Positions 1-5,916 of a stretch of DNA of 10,921 bases are shown here, piece by piece; position 1 is the stretch's first letter; each line of letters opens with the position of its first letter. The notes below the pieces were generated by a model, which had not been told where the DNA came from, searched no databases, and worked only from the letters and a program-made list of their open reading frames with translations. The translations under genes and the position numbers were made by a program. The stretch comes from Elusimicrobia bacterium RIFCSPLOWO2_01_FULL_59_12 (GTDB taxonomy: Bacteria > Elusimicrobiota > Elusimicrobia > 2-01-FULL-59-12), in the NCBI GenBank assembly GCA_001800075.1, contig MGUR01000052.1:1-10921 (forward strand), read 5' to 3'.

Positions 1-1
1 A

Positions 2-295
2 AGTGAGATACCTCAGGAACTCCGGTCACACGTAGGCGATTGGCTGTTCGGTTGTGATGTCTGTCAGGATGTCTGCCCTCATAACACCCGCGTCCCGCCC
101 ACCCCCATCGCGGAGTTCCAGGCGGAGCCGCCCGACATGAAGGCGGAAGATATTTTGTCCATCCAGAACGACGCCGAGTTTGACCGCCGCTTCGCCGGAT
201 CTCCCCTGAAACGCGCCAAACGCCAAGGTCTTCAGCGCAACGCCCGGGCCGTCAAGGAGAGTCAACCTGGAACGGTTTTAGGACGTGAATCATGA
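2..295 (+). CDS. queG: Epoxyqueuosine reductase, C-terminal part (5' end outside window)
   Basis: QueG reduces epoxyqueuosine to queuosine in tRNA, the last step of queuosine synthesis; it is a cytoplasmic cobalamin and two-[4Fe-4S] enzyme. The open frame with codons starting at position 2 reads through the left edge and stops at TGA 293-295, giving 97 visible residues. It shows the family's hallmark cluster-binding segment GDWLFGCDVCQDVCPHN (about positions 35-85; C-x2-C-x3-C-P) and then the typical FAGSPLKRAKRQGLQRNA stretch near 180-245. The usual Trp of the CPWN motif is His here. There is no ATG in the visible part, so a simple ORF search shows only the antisense frame. The first [4Fe-4S] motif and the cobalamin domain lie outside the window. 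The identification rests on the motif and is strong. Confidence 0.92.
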   Translation, partial: SEIPQELRSHVGDWLFGCDVCQDVCPHNTRVPPTPIAEFQAEPPDMKAEDILSIQNDAEFDRRFAGSPLKRAKRQGLQRNARAVKESQPGTVLGRES

Positions 296-330
296 GATCT
301 GAAGGAGCATGGCCTTTTCATTTGTTGCGA

Positions 331-339
331 TGTTATAAT
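331..339 (+). promoter_or_regulatory. Extended -10 promoter of the toxin-antitoxin cassette
   Basis: TG-T-TATAAT is a perfect sigma70 -10 hexamer (334-339) with the extended TGn at 331-333. No good -35 box is seen 16-18 bp upstream, as expected for extended -10 promoters. Transcription should start near 345-347, about 20 bases before the GTG start at 367. It lies in the 71-base gap between the queG stop and the antitoxin start. Inference from consensus only. Confidence 0.65.
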
Positions 340-354
340 TCTTGCACAGTTCAT

Positions 355-360
355 AAGGAG
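355..360 (+). promoter_or_regulatory. Shine-Dalgarno site that fixes the antitoxin start
   Basis: AAGGAG at 355-360 lies six bases before GTG 367. It places the antitoxin start at this GTG and not at the ATG at 292, which lies upstream of the likely transcription start and would overlap the queG stop. Confidence 0.75.
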
Positions 361-366
361 GCGAAT

Positions 367-609
367 GTGAGTCCGTTAAACAAAATCCTTTCCGAAGCGC
401 TTCGGTTATCAGTCAAGGAGCGGGCGGTTATTGCGCAGCGGCTGCTTTCCAGCTTGGAAGTTTCTTCGCACGAAAAGAATCTGGCTGTTGAAAAAGCCTG
501 GCAGAAAGAGATCCAAAAGCGTTGGGCCGATATTCGAAAAGGCCGCGTCGACCTGGTTTCGTGGGAGCAAGTCGAACTGGAGATGAAAAAACGTTCGCGT
601 GCAGCTTGA
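367..609 (+). CDS. Antitoxin, addiction-module component family (PF09720/TIGR02574-like)
   Basis: This is an 80-residue acidic/basic mixed protein. The N-terminal helix region SEALRLSVKERAVIAQRLLSSLE (about residues 9-31) carries the family's 'L-x-L-S/P-x-x-E-R-x-x-(I/L)-A-x-x-L-L-x-S-L' pattern. The C-terminal half has the family's Trp-rich pattern: AWQKEI, R-W-x-x-(I)-x-x-G-x-V and SWEQVE. Such proteins neutralise a RelE/ParE toxin and usually repress their own promoter. The start is GTG at 367, supported by AAGGAG six bases upstream. The stop codon overlaps the toxin start by 11 bases, so the two are translationally coupled in the usual antitoxin-first order. The length matches the family (about 70-80 residues). 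No DNA-binding fold is obvious by eye. Confidence 0.82.
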   Translation: MSPLNKILSEALRLSVKERAVIAQRLLSSLEVSSHEKNLAVEKAWQKEIQKRWADIRKGRVDLVSWEQVELEMKKRSRAA

Positions 610-892
610 TCTTCATCCAGAAGCCCGCTTGGAACTTCTCCAAGCCCAAGCGTGGTATGAGCAGCGCACCCCCGGGCTGGGTCTAGAGTTCCTCCACGAA
701 GTCCAAAGAGCTGTGTGCGCGGTTGTCACCTGGCCACGGACTTGGTCCGCTGACTCCCATCGTTTCCGCCGCTTTCTCCTTCGACGTTTCCCCTTCGCTG
801 TTGTCTACCGTCTGTTTCAGGGTCGCGTTGTCATAATCGCTGTGATGCATTTAAGGAGACAACCCAATTACTGGGAGTCTCGTATACACTGA
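599..892 (+). CDS. RelE/ParE-family toxin
   Basis: This 97-residue protein begins with GTG at 599 inside the antitoxin gene. The pattern fits ParE/RelE toxins: HPEARLELLQAQAWYEQRTPGLGLEFLHEV at the N-terminus, then a central P-R-T, then RRFLLRRFPFAVVYRLF, VVIIAVMHLRRQPNYWESR at the end. The H-x-R-R-x-P-x-Y-W-x-x-R ending is typical of the subgroup that pairs with PF09720 antitoxins. RelE members cleave mRNA at the ribosome and ParE members poison gyrase; the sequence alone does not decide which. It appears intact. The stop is 10 bases before the next gene, which could be co-transcribed. Confidence 0.85.
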   Translation: MQLDLHPEARLELLQAQAWYEQRTPGLGLEFLHEVQRAVCAVVTWPRTWSADSHRFRRFLLRRFPFAVVYRLFQGRVVIIAVMHLRRQPNYWESRIH

Positions 893-902
893 AGACACCG
901 GC

Positions 903-1613
903 ATGAGCATACCCTTTCTTTTTTGGCTGAGCGCTCTCTACACCGTAGCGCTGTTTGGCGTGCAGGCGGCGGAGTTCGCGACAGCGGGCCGCGTGTCGAT
1001 CAGCGTGAGCACCGCCAATGCCTTTTATCTGGCGCTCCTTTCAGCGTATGTGGGGAGTAAGGAAGTGCAGCGCTGGGCCATTGGGTTTCAACCCGACCCG
1101 CAGACAGACGAGGGACAAACCCCGCCCCGGACTTTCCGGCCAAGGGGAGAGTGGTTTGTGGGGCTATGGGCCGTTTTCTTGCTGATTGCCGTGTTGGGTT
1201 CTGAGCTGTGGCCGGCGAAGCTGGCGTACCCGAACGGCCTGACGTTGATTGCTTTTGAAGTTCTTGGTTTTTATATCGGCTCGAGCGCTTCCAGGTGGCT
1301 GAGTGAACGGCAGGAGCAGCAAGCTCATAGGGAAGTTGAGCAGCAACTCGAAGCGGAAAGTATGGAGGACAACGCGCCGGCGAAGAGGGATAAACCTGCT
1401 CCAAAACGGCTGACCCGAAAGCGCGAACGCTATGAGCAACACGTGCTGAGGCATGCCCGCTCGAACGGCGGCTTGACCCGCGAGCAAACCGAAAAGCTGC
1501 TTCGCCTTTCTCGCGCGGCAGCGAATCGTCTCCTCTCCGGCATGGTTCAACGGGGACAACTTGTCCGCCCGGGCGATCCCAACAGCCCTTCCGCCTCCTA
1601 CCAAGCCGCCTAA
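903..1613 (+). CDS. Membrane protein with cytoplasmic winged-helix-like C-terminus, unknown function
   Basis: This 236-residue protein has four hydrophobic segments, about residues 4-24, 38-52, 84-102 and 111-130. A charged, Gln/Glu-rich probable coiled coil follows (132-155), then a Lys/Pro-rich linker (156-172). Residues about 175-234 look like a winged helix: helix 179-187, helix 192-200 (TREQTEKLL), a Ser/Ala/Arg-rich recognition-type helix 202-215 (SRAAANRLLSGM), then RGQLVRPGD and a turn to SASYQ as a wing. The Arg-rich residues after the last membrane segment put this tail in the cytoplasm. A membrane-tethered DNA-binding protein is therefore likely, but I do not recognise a named family. 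The Shine-Dalgarno site is weak. It follows the toxin gene by 10 bases, and a repeat array follows it. Confidence 0.72.
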   Translation: MSIPFLFWLSALYTVALFGVQAAEFATAGRVSISVSTANAFYLALLSAYVGSKEVQRWAIGFQPDPQTDEGQTPPRTFRPRGEWFVGLWAVFLLIAVLGSELWPAKLAYPNGLTLIAFEVLGFYIGSSASRWLSERQEQQAHREVEQQLEAESMEDNAPAKRDKPAPKRLTRKRERYEQHVLRHARSNGGLTREQTEKLLRLSRAAANRLLSGMVQRGQLVRPGDPNSPSASYQAA

Positions 1614-1620
1614 GGGGTCA

Positions 1621-1718
1621 CTTACTCACTTTTGCCGGGTCACTTACTCGTTTCCCCTCGAACTTACTCACTTCACAGGCCGGCTGCTTACTCTCCGTGT
1701 AGGCTTGCTTACTCACTT
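1621..1718 (+). repeat. Five CTTACTC repeats spaced 20-24 bp
   Basis: CTTACTC begins at 1621, 1643, 1663, 1687 and 1708, giving steps of 22, 20, 24 and 21 bases. Copies 1, 3 and 5 extend to CTTACTCACTT, and copies 1 and 2 share a preceding GGTCA. The spacing is near two helical turns, so all copies would face the same side of the DNA. The rest of 1614-1744 holds no gene. Possible roles are a protein-binding array for the adjacent membrane-tethered regulator, or the multiply repeated end of a lost IS21-like transposon. Neither is proven. Confidence 0.7.
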
Positions 1719-1727
1719 TGAGGTAGG

Positions 1728-1765
1728 CCCACGGGCCGCCAGTCTTACGACTGCCGGCCCGTGGG
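1728..1765. terminator. Strong hairpin between convergent genes
   Basis: CCCACGGGCCG (1728-1738) pairs perfectly with CGGCCCGTGGG (1755-1765). After one C/C mismatch, CAGTC (1740-1744) pairs with GACTG (1749-1753) around a TTAC loop. The stem has 16 base pairs, mostly GC. It lies between the plus-strand membrane protein and the minus-strand amylase gene, whose TAA stop falls in the loop. Neither side has a T-run, so it is not a textbook intrinsic terminator. It could still block both transcripts or protect the 3' ends. Confidence 0.55.
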
Positions 1766-4225
1766 ATTTGCGGCAAGGTTTGCGTCCGAGGATCGGGAGA
1801 ACGCGGCGCCAATAACGCGCCGCGCGACGCGGTTCAGGGGCCACTCGTCAAGCGTCTGGCGTACGGCCCGCATCGCTTTTTGGGTGCTTTGCAGCGCGCC
1901 CTGAGGTTCCACGACAAAAATATGAGCGTCAAAAGGCTCGAGCTCGACGTAGAGCCCCTGATTGATCAGTCTGGCGCCGGGATAAACGTAAAAGGGCTGG
2001 ACGGTCCCGGCGGTGTTGGCTTTGAATGAATAGAAAAGATCATTCAGTCTGTAGGACGCGCCCGAATGCACGCGCAGGCCGGGCATGAGGAACACGCTTC
2101 CCTTCTGGTTCTTCTGGGACGTGTTCACAATCACCAGCACCTTGGTGTCGTTGTCCAGGCGCGCGTAGCTCACCAGGGCCGGGTTGTTGCTGTACAGCGG
2201 TGTGAGCCGGCCTTCCTGAAACACCGGCAGGGACGTCGCCTTGAGCAGTTTCCTGTAAAAATGATGCAGGGATGAATGCACAGGTTCCTGATGGAGAGGG
2301 ACGACTCGCTGGACCGGCAGGCGTTCACGCTGGCCCTCCATCTGGCCCTGGTGCAGCAGCGCGATGCCGGGGAGCGTGCAGAGGATGGCGGCCGCCGCCC
2401 GCTGGCGTTCCTCCCCAAGGGCGTTCATGGCGCGCTCTTCATCGTGATTTTCCAGGAAGTGAACGCTTCGCTTCAGGAAGTCGGTCCCCAGAAGACGCAG
2501 GAAATTCATCAGCCCCTCGGCGTGGCCGCTGTGCACCGCGTTGCAGAGGGCTTCGTAGAGGGGCTTGTTGTAGGTGTAGTCGAACCCGAGGTTCTGCAGA
2601 TAGCCTTCCATCGACCAATAGGTTTCCGCCAGAAAAACAAAATTCGGGTTGACCCGCTTCACCGCCGGGATCGCTTCGCTCCAGAACTCGTTTGGCATCG
2701 TTTCGTTGAAGGTGTCCCAGGTCATGTCGGGGTGGCGATGAATTTTGACCTGGTCGCGCAGCGCCAGCATCGCCATGTCGCAGCGCACGCCGTCGACGAT
2801 TTTGGCCCAGTAGCACAGGACGTCGATCATTTTCCGCCGCAAGCCCGGGTTGGCGTAATCCAGCTGCGCGGTATCGATCCAGGGGTAAAAGTAGGGATCT
2901 TTTCCGTAAGCGACCATGATCGTTTTGGGAAGGCGCCGGTCTCCCTGGGGGTAGCTGGGTGTCCGGTAGGGGAAAAAACCCGGGTAGCGCTGCTTGAGAT
3001 CCTCATCGGCGAGATCGCACTCGCTGGCGTCCAAAATCCGGTGGATAAAATATTCCGGGTGATCGTTCAGCCAGGCGCTGTCCAAGCCCATGTGGTTGGG
3101 GATAAAGTCCACGATCACCGACATCCGCAGGTTGTGCGCGCGCCGCACCAGATCCCGGAAATCGTCCTCGCTTCCCAGGTCCGTCGACACGCGGTAGTCA
3201 AAAATGGCGAAGGGCGAACCGTGAAAATCTGCGGCATAGTTTTTTGAAATCTGGCGGACCTTGGCGCCGATTTCCCAGATGCCCATCAGCCAGAGCGTGT
3301 TGAACCCCGCCTGCTTGATCGCCCTCAAATCGGCGGGCGCGACCTTCTTAAACCCTCCGAACCGCAAGACGTCATTCTCATCGCGGCGCGTTCGCCACGT
3401 CCGCATGTTGATCTCATAGAGGGGAGACAAGATTCGGCGCCTGCGCGTCCTGCTTCCCATGGCCAGAACCAGCAGGACGCCTCCGGCAAGAGAAAGCAGA
3501 ATTTTAGTTGTGGGAAAAAGCGGAGGATGGCTCGCCCCGGCTTTGGGGGCTTTTGAAGAGGATGCGCTGGAAGCCGATGGGATCGACGTGGGAGAACCTG
3601 CGGAGGTGTCCGGAGAGACGCGTGCCGGCTGTGCGGATCCGGTCGCCGCGGAAGAGGCCGCTGCCAGACGAATGTGGCGAATCATGACCGTGGGTTGAGA
3701 AGACAGGGACCTGTTCGAAACGGCTACAAAATGAAGCGCGGCGATGCGGGATGGATTCCAGGCGTCCCGCAGCTGCCGAATCGGGACGCGGCTCTGCGTC
3801 CATGTCGAACCGAGGCCCCCTTCCGGAAACGTCCGGCTGAAATGGGCCCGGGCGTCACCGGCATCGGCCAGACCAATACGAAGAAAAGAACCCGGTTTTA
3901 AACCGCGGGCCTCAAAGCGGAGCGTCTCGATAGAGGCGGCCTCTTGAGGGAAATGGAAATAAAGGGAGGCGACGCAGGTCCCTTTCCGGGGAGGCGCGAT
4001 CTGCAGTTGCAGGGTGTTGTCCGGCGAAAGGAGCCACTGCTTTTTGGCGCAGTTGTTGGAAAATTCTATCTGGCTGAAAGCGGACCGCTCCAAAGGATCC
4101 GAGGCCCCGCTGAGGCCCGGGGTCAAAAATAAACAGACAGCCGCCCCCAGGGCGGGTCTCCGCCTCAAGACGTCCCTAGCGCGCCGGGATCGTCCGATGG
4201 TCCATTCGCTGATGTTTTGGAACAT
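1745..4225 (-). CDS. GH13 alpha-amylase-like protein with membrane-spanning N-terminal extension
   Basis: Numbering is from an upstream ATG at 4273 (842 residues). The GH13 barrel (about 284-680) has all four conserved regions: DFIPNH (389-394), DGVRCDMAM with nucleophile Asp499 and Arg497, FLAETYW with acid/base Glu550, and FLENHDE with Asp611. A C-terminal beta domain follows (about 685-790). The text resembles soluble bacterial GH13 proteins with GKDPYF..W.DTAQL.Y; the substrate is probably an alpha-glucan. The N-terminus is unusual: a hydrophobic segment (41-57) after an Arg-rich stretch, a beta-rich domain (62-203) resembling a carbohydrate-binding sandwich, a Ser/Ala/Pro linker (205-250), a membrane helix (256-272), then RTRRRR. 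By the positive-inside rule the catalytic domain faces the cytoplasm. Start choice: ATG 4225 has AGGGA nearby; ATG 4273 has no Shine-Dalgarno site; TTG 4168 directly follows the upstream gene's stop, with AGGGA before it, and would also fit. Its stop lies in the hairpin at 1728-1765. Confidence 0.88.
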   Translation of the reverse strand: MFQNISEWTIGRSRRARDVLRRRPALGAAVCLFLTPGLSGASDPLERSAFSQIEFSNNCAKKQWLLSPDNTLQLQIAPPRKGTCVASLYFHFPQEAASIETLRFEARGLKPGSFLRIGLADAGDARAHFSRTFPEGGLGSTWTQSRVPIRQLRDAWNPSRIAALHFVAVSNRSLSSQPTVMIRHIRLAAASSAATGSAQPARVSPDTSAGSPTSIPSASSASSSKAPKAGASHPPLFPTTKILLSLAGGVLLVLAMGSRTRRRRILSPLYEINMRTWRTRRDENDVLRFGGFKKVAPADLRAIKQAGFNTLWLMGIWEIGAKVRQISKNYAADFHGSPFAIFDYRVSTDLGSEDDFRDLVRRAHNLRMSVIVDFIPNHMGLDSAWLNDHPEYFIHRILDASECDLADEDLKQRYPGFFPYRTPSYPQGDRRLPKTIMVAYGKDPYFYPWIDTAQLDYANPGLRRKMIDVLCYWAKIVDGVRCDMAMLALRDQVKIHRHPDMTWDTFNETMPNEFWSEAIPAVKRVNPNFVFLAETYWSMEGYLQNLGFDYTYNKPLYEALCNAVHSGHAEGLMNFLRLLGTDFLKRSVHFLENHDEERAMNALGEERQRAAAAILCTLPGIALLHQGQMEGQRERLPVQRVVPLHQEPVHSSLHHFYRKLLKATSLPVFQEGRLTPLYSNNPALVSYARLDNDTKVLVIVNTSQKNQKGSVFLMPGLRVHSGASYRLNDLFYSFKANTAGTVQPFYVYPGARLINQGLYVELEPFDAHIFVVEPQGALQSTQKAMRAVRQTLDEWPLNRVARRVIGAAFSRSSDANLAANPTGRQS

Positions 4226-4370
4226 GCTTCCCTTGTTGTTTGATAAAGACCACAAGCGCTTCTTCCACCACATAAGAAAGGGATCTGTTTTCTTTCTTGG
4301 CGATGCCTTCCAGGCCCGCGCGGACCCATCTGGCGCGTTCTCTCGATAAATAGACGTTTAAGTGGGCCAT
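4176..4370 (-). CDS. Ribbon-helix-helix (CopG-like) transcriptional regulator
   Basis: This 64-residue protein has a short beta strand (LNVYLS, residues 4-9), helix 1 (10-27, RERARWVRAGLEGIAKKE), the turn NRSLS (28-32) and helix 2 (33-46, YVVEEALVVFIKQQ). This is the standard ribbon-helix-helix layout; two chains would pair their strands to bind DNA. The basic C-terminal tail (47-64) overlaps the beginning of the amylase gene, so the two are coupled. Upstream is AGGAAAG, about 8-11 bases before the ATG. A promoter with palindromes sits 46-74 bases upstream, which suggests autoregulation. No separate toxin gene is adjacent, so it is more likely a local repressor than an antitoxin, although orphan antitoxins look the same. 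Confidence 0.72.
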   Translation of the reverse strand: MAHLNVYLSRERARWVRAGLEGIAKKENRSLSYVVEEALVVFIKQQGKHVPKHQRMDHRTIPAR

Positions 4371-4415
4371 AGTCTTTTCTTTCCTAAACCAGCCTAAGTG
4401 GTCAGGTCGGGAAAC

Positions 4416-4444
4416 ATCCTATTAGAATAGGTTATACCTGTCAA
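4416..4444 (-). promoter_or_regulatory. Sigma70 promoter of the RHH-amylase operon
   Basis: On the minus strand, TTGACA (4444-4439, perfect -35) is followed after exactly 17 bases by TAGGAT (4421-4416, four of six -10 matches). Transcription should start near 4409, leaving a leader of about 40 bases before the ATG at 4370. It lies just past the end of the TMTC-like gene. Confidence 0.65.
4418..4438. promoter_or_regulatory. Putative operator: two adjacent palindromes over the promoter
   Basis: CCTATT-AG-AATAGG (4418-4431) is a perfect 6-bp inverted repeat. Beside it GGT-TAT-ACC (4430-4438) has 3-bp arms. Their centres (about 4424.5 and 4434) are about 9.5 bp apart, one helical turn, as expected for two RHH dimers bound side by side. 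They fill the -35/-10 spacer and cover most of the -10, so occupancy would block RNA polymerase. The binding protein is inferred, most simply the RHH product of the first gene. Confidence 0.5.
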
Positions 4445-4445
4445 T

Positions 4446-4466
4446 AAAAAAAACGCGGGCCGTTTT
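4446..4466 (-). terminator. Weak A-stem/T-tract terminator after the TMTC-like gene
   Basis: On the minus strand AAAACG (4466-4461), loop GCCCG, and CGTTTT (4455-4450) form a short stem continuing into eight T residues (4453-4446). It directly overlaps the stop codon of the TMTC-like gene. The stem is short and AT-rich, so termination is probably inefficient, but the T-run and location fit the end of the gcv operon. Confidence 0.35.
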
Positions 4467-5916
4467 ATCGGGCGGGCCGGGAGGGCGCACGGTGTTTTTT
4501 CATGTTGTTCAATTGTGCGCGCGCCAACGGATCATCGGGGTGGGTCATAAGGAATTCCTTCAGGTAGCGGATCGCCACGCGCGGGTATCCCGCGTCCCAG
4601 TAGGCCAGCGCCAGCGCCCGGGTCGTTTTTGAATCCTCGGGGTAGACCTGCCGCACCTCTTCCAAAAAGGGGATGGCCTCGCCGGGGCGGCCGGTTTGGA
4701 GGAGCAGCACGCCCAGGTTGGATTTCACGGGATTGGAGGTGGTGAAATGCAGCGCCCAGCGGTACATTTTCTCATCGGTCCCGCGCAGGGCGACATTCAG
4801 ATGAACCAATAGAGACCCAGCGATGATGACGACGAAATAGAGGAGGCCTGTCAGGGTGCGGACACGGTCCTTTGAAGATTTCCAACCGCGATGAACAAGC
4901 CAGGCCAGCGGGAGAAGCACAGCGAGCGAGGCAGGGTACGCCCAATGATCCAGCATGAAGTTCCCGTAGATCATCACCGGCATTTTGGGAAGAAGGGCCA
5001 GCAAAAACCACCCGATGCAAAACACCGCCCAATGCCGGTAACGACGAATCCCGTACGCGCCGACGCCCACGCAGAGCAGCAGGATCAACGGCCAGATCGG
5101 GCTGATCTGCGGGAGAAGACGGTGGGAATGCAGGTTCCATGGAACGAGAAGAAGGGCGAGATAGCGGACGATCACGGAGGGAAATTCCTGCAGGACAAAG
5201 CGGAACGTCAGCCACAGGGAGGGAAGGTTCACAGTCGGTCCCACAATGCTCTGGCGCAGCGCCAGATAAGGAAGGAGCGCAAGGATCATCGGCCCCAGGC
5301 GCCGGTATGTCGCCGCCGGCTCGCGCTGTGCGTAAAACACCAGGGCCAGTACAAAAGGCGTCATGACGCCGCTTTCTTTGCTGAAGAGCGCCGCGAGGTA
5401 AGCGATCCAACCCGCGGTCGTCGCGCCCCGGCCCTTTTTGAGCAGAAGCAGGACGGCGGTCAGAGAGAAAAAAAAGCTCATGAGTTCAGCCCGGCCGGAG
5501 ATAATCATTAACTGTTCCGCCCCGATGGGGTGTACCGCAAATAGGCTGGCCGTTAAAAACGCGGCCAGAGGGGGGACGCTGAGCGCCAGCACCAGTTCCG
5601 CGATCAGGAGCGCATTCCCCAGATGTATGAGCAAATTGGTCAGATGAAAGCCCGCCGGGCGCAATCCCCAGAGTGTGAAGTCCACGCGATTAGCAAGGGT
5701 CGCCAGGGGGCGATAGTATTTGTCGCCGTGGCCGTCAAAAACATCCGACGAAAAATCGTGTTTCAAAGCGTGGAACGACCACTCTCGAATCCAGGGATTC
5801 GCTTCAATCGTGATGTGATCATCCCAAAGAAACCCTGTTTTTAAAGTGGGAGCGTACGCCGTGATCGCCAGCATGGCGATCATCAAGCGATAACGCCCCC
5901 CCAGGCTATTGTTCAT
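4465..5916 (-). CDS. TMTC-like polytopic membrane glycosyltransferase (GT-C fold) with C-terminal TPRs
   Basis: This 483-residue protein begins with a membrane helix (about 9-25) and GFLWDDH, whose Asp32-Asp33 pair is the usual catalytic/metal-site acidic motif in the first outer loop of GT-C enzymes. Further family marks are YYRPL (67-71), AGFHLTNLLIHLGNALL (88-104), VHPIGAEQ (128-135), GRAELM (141-146) and KESGVM (180-185). About ten hydrophobic segments run to residue 372. Two or so TPR units follow (about 397-470; NLGVLLLQTGRPGEAI, then ALAYWDAGYPRVAI). TMTC relatives use polyprenyl-phosphate sugar to mannosylate proteins; the bacterial substrate is unknown. The ATG overlaps the upstream ligase stop (ATGA), so it is coupled to the gcv genes although no functional link is apparent. 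Confidence 0.83.
   Translation of the reverse strand: MNNSLGGRYRLMIAMLAITAYAPTLKTGFLWDDHITIEANPWIREWSFHALKHDFSSDVFDGHGDKYYRPLATLANRVDFTLWGLRPAGFHLTNLLIHLGNALLIAELVLALSVPPLAAFLTASLFAVHPIGAEQLMIISGRAELMSFFFSLTAVLLLLKKGRGATTAGWIAYLAALFSKESGVMTPFVLALVFYAQREPAATYRRLGPMILALLPYLALRQSIVGPTVNLPSLWLTFRFVLQEFPSVIVRYLALLLVPWNLHSHRLLPQISPIWPLILLLCVGVGAYGIRRYRHWAVFCIGWFLLALLPKMPVMIYGNFMLDHWAYPASLAVLLPLAWLVHRGWKSSKDRVRTLTGLLYFVVIIAGSLLVHLNVALRGTDEKMYRWALHFTTSNPVKSNLGVLLLQTGRPGEAIPFLEEVRQVYPEDSKTTRALALAYWDAGYPRVAIRYLKEFLMTHPDDPLARAQLNNMKKHRAPSRPAR

Noticed and set aside
26..265. 79-residue minus-strand frame at the left edge
   Set aside because: Antisense to the queG C-terminus, which carries the diagnostic cysteine motif.
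292..366. N-terminal extension of the antitoxin to ATG 292
   Set aside because: It begins inside the queG stop region and upstream of the likely transcription start, and GTG 367 has a well-placed AAGGAG.
1621..1718. CRISPR array
   Set aside because: The repeat unit is only 7-11 bases with 9-17 base gaps, far too short for CRISPR, and no cas genes are present.
1561..1815. 84-residue plus-strand frame with repeated LTHF
   Set aside because: The apparent peptide repeat comes from the CTTACTCACTT DNA repeats. No start site is supported, and the frame overlaps the ends of two real genes.
2276..3247. 323-residue plus-strand frame inside the amylase gene
   Set aside because: Antisense shadow of a GC-rich coding region. 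The minus strand carries all GH13 motifs, while this frame has His/Val/Gln-rich text with no recognisable domain.
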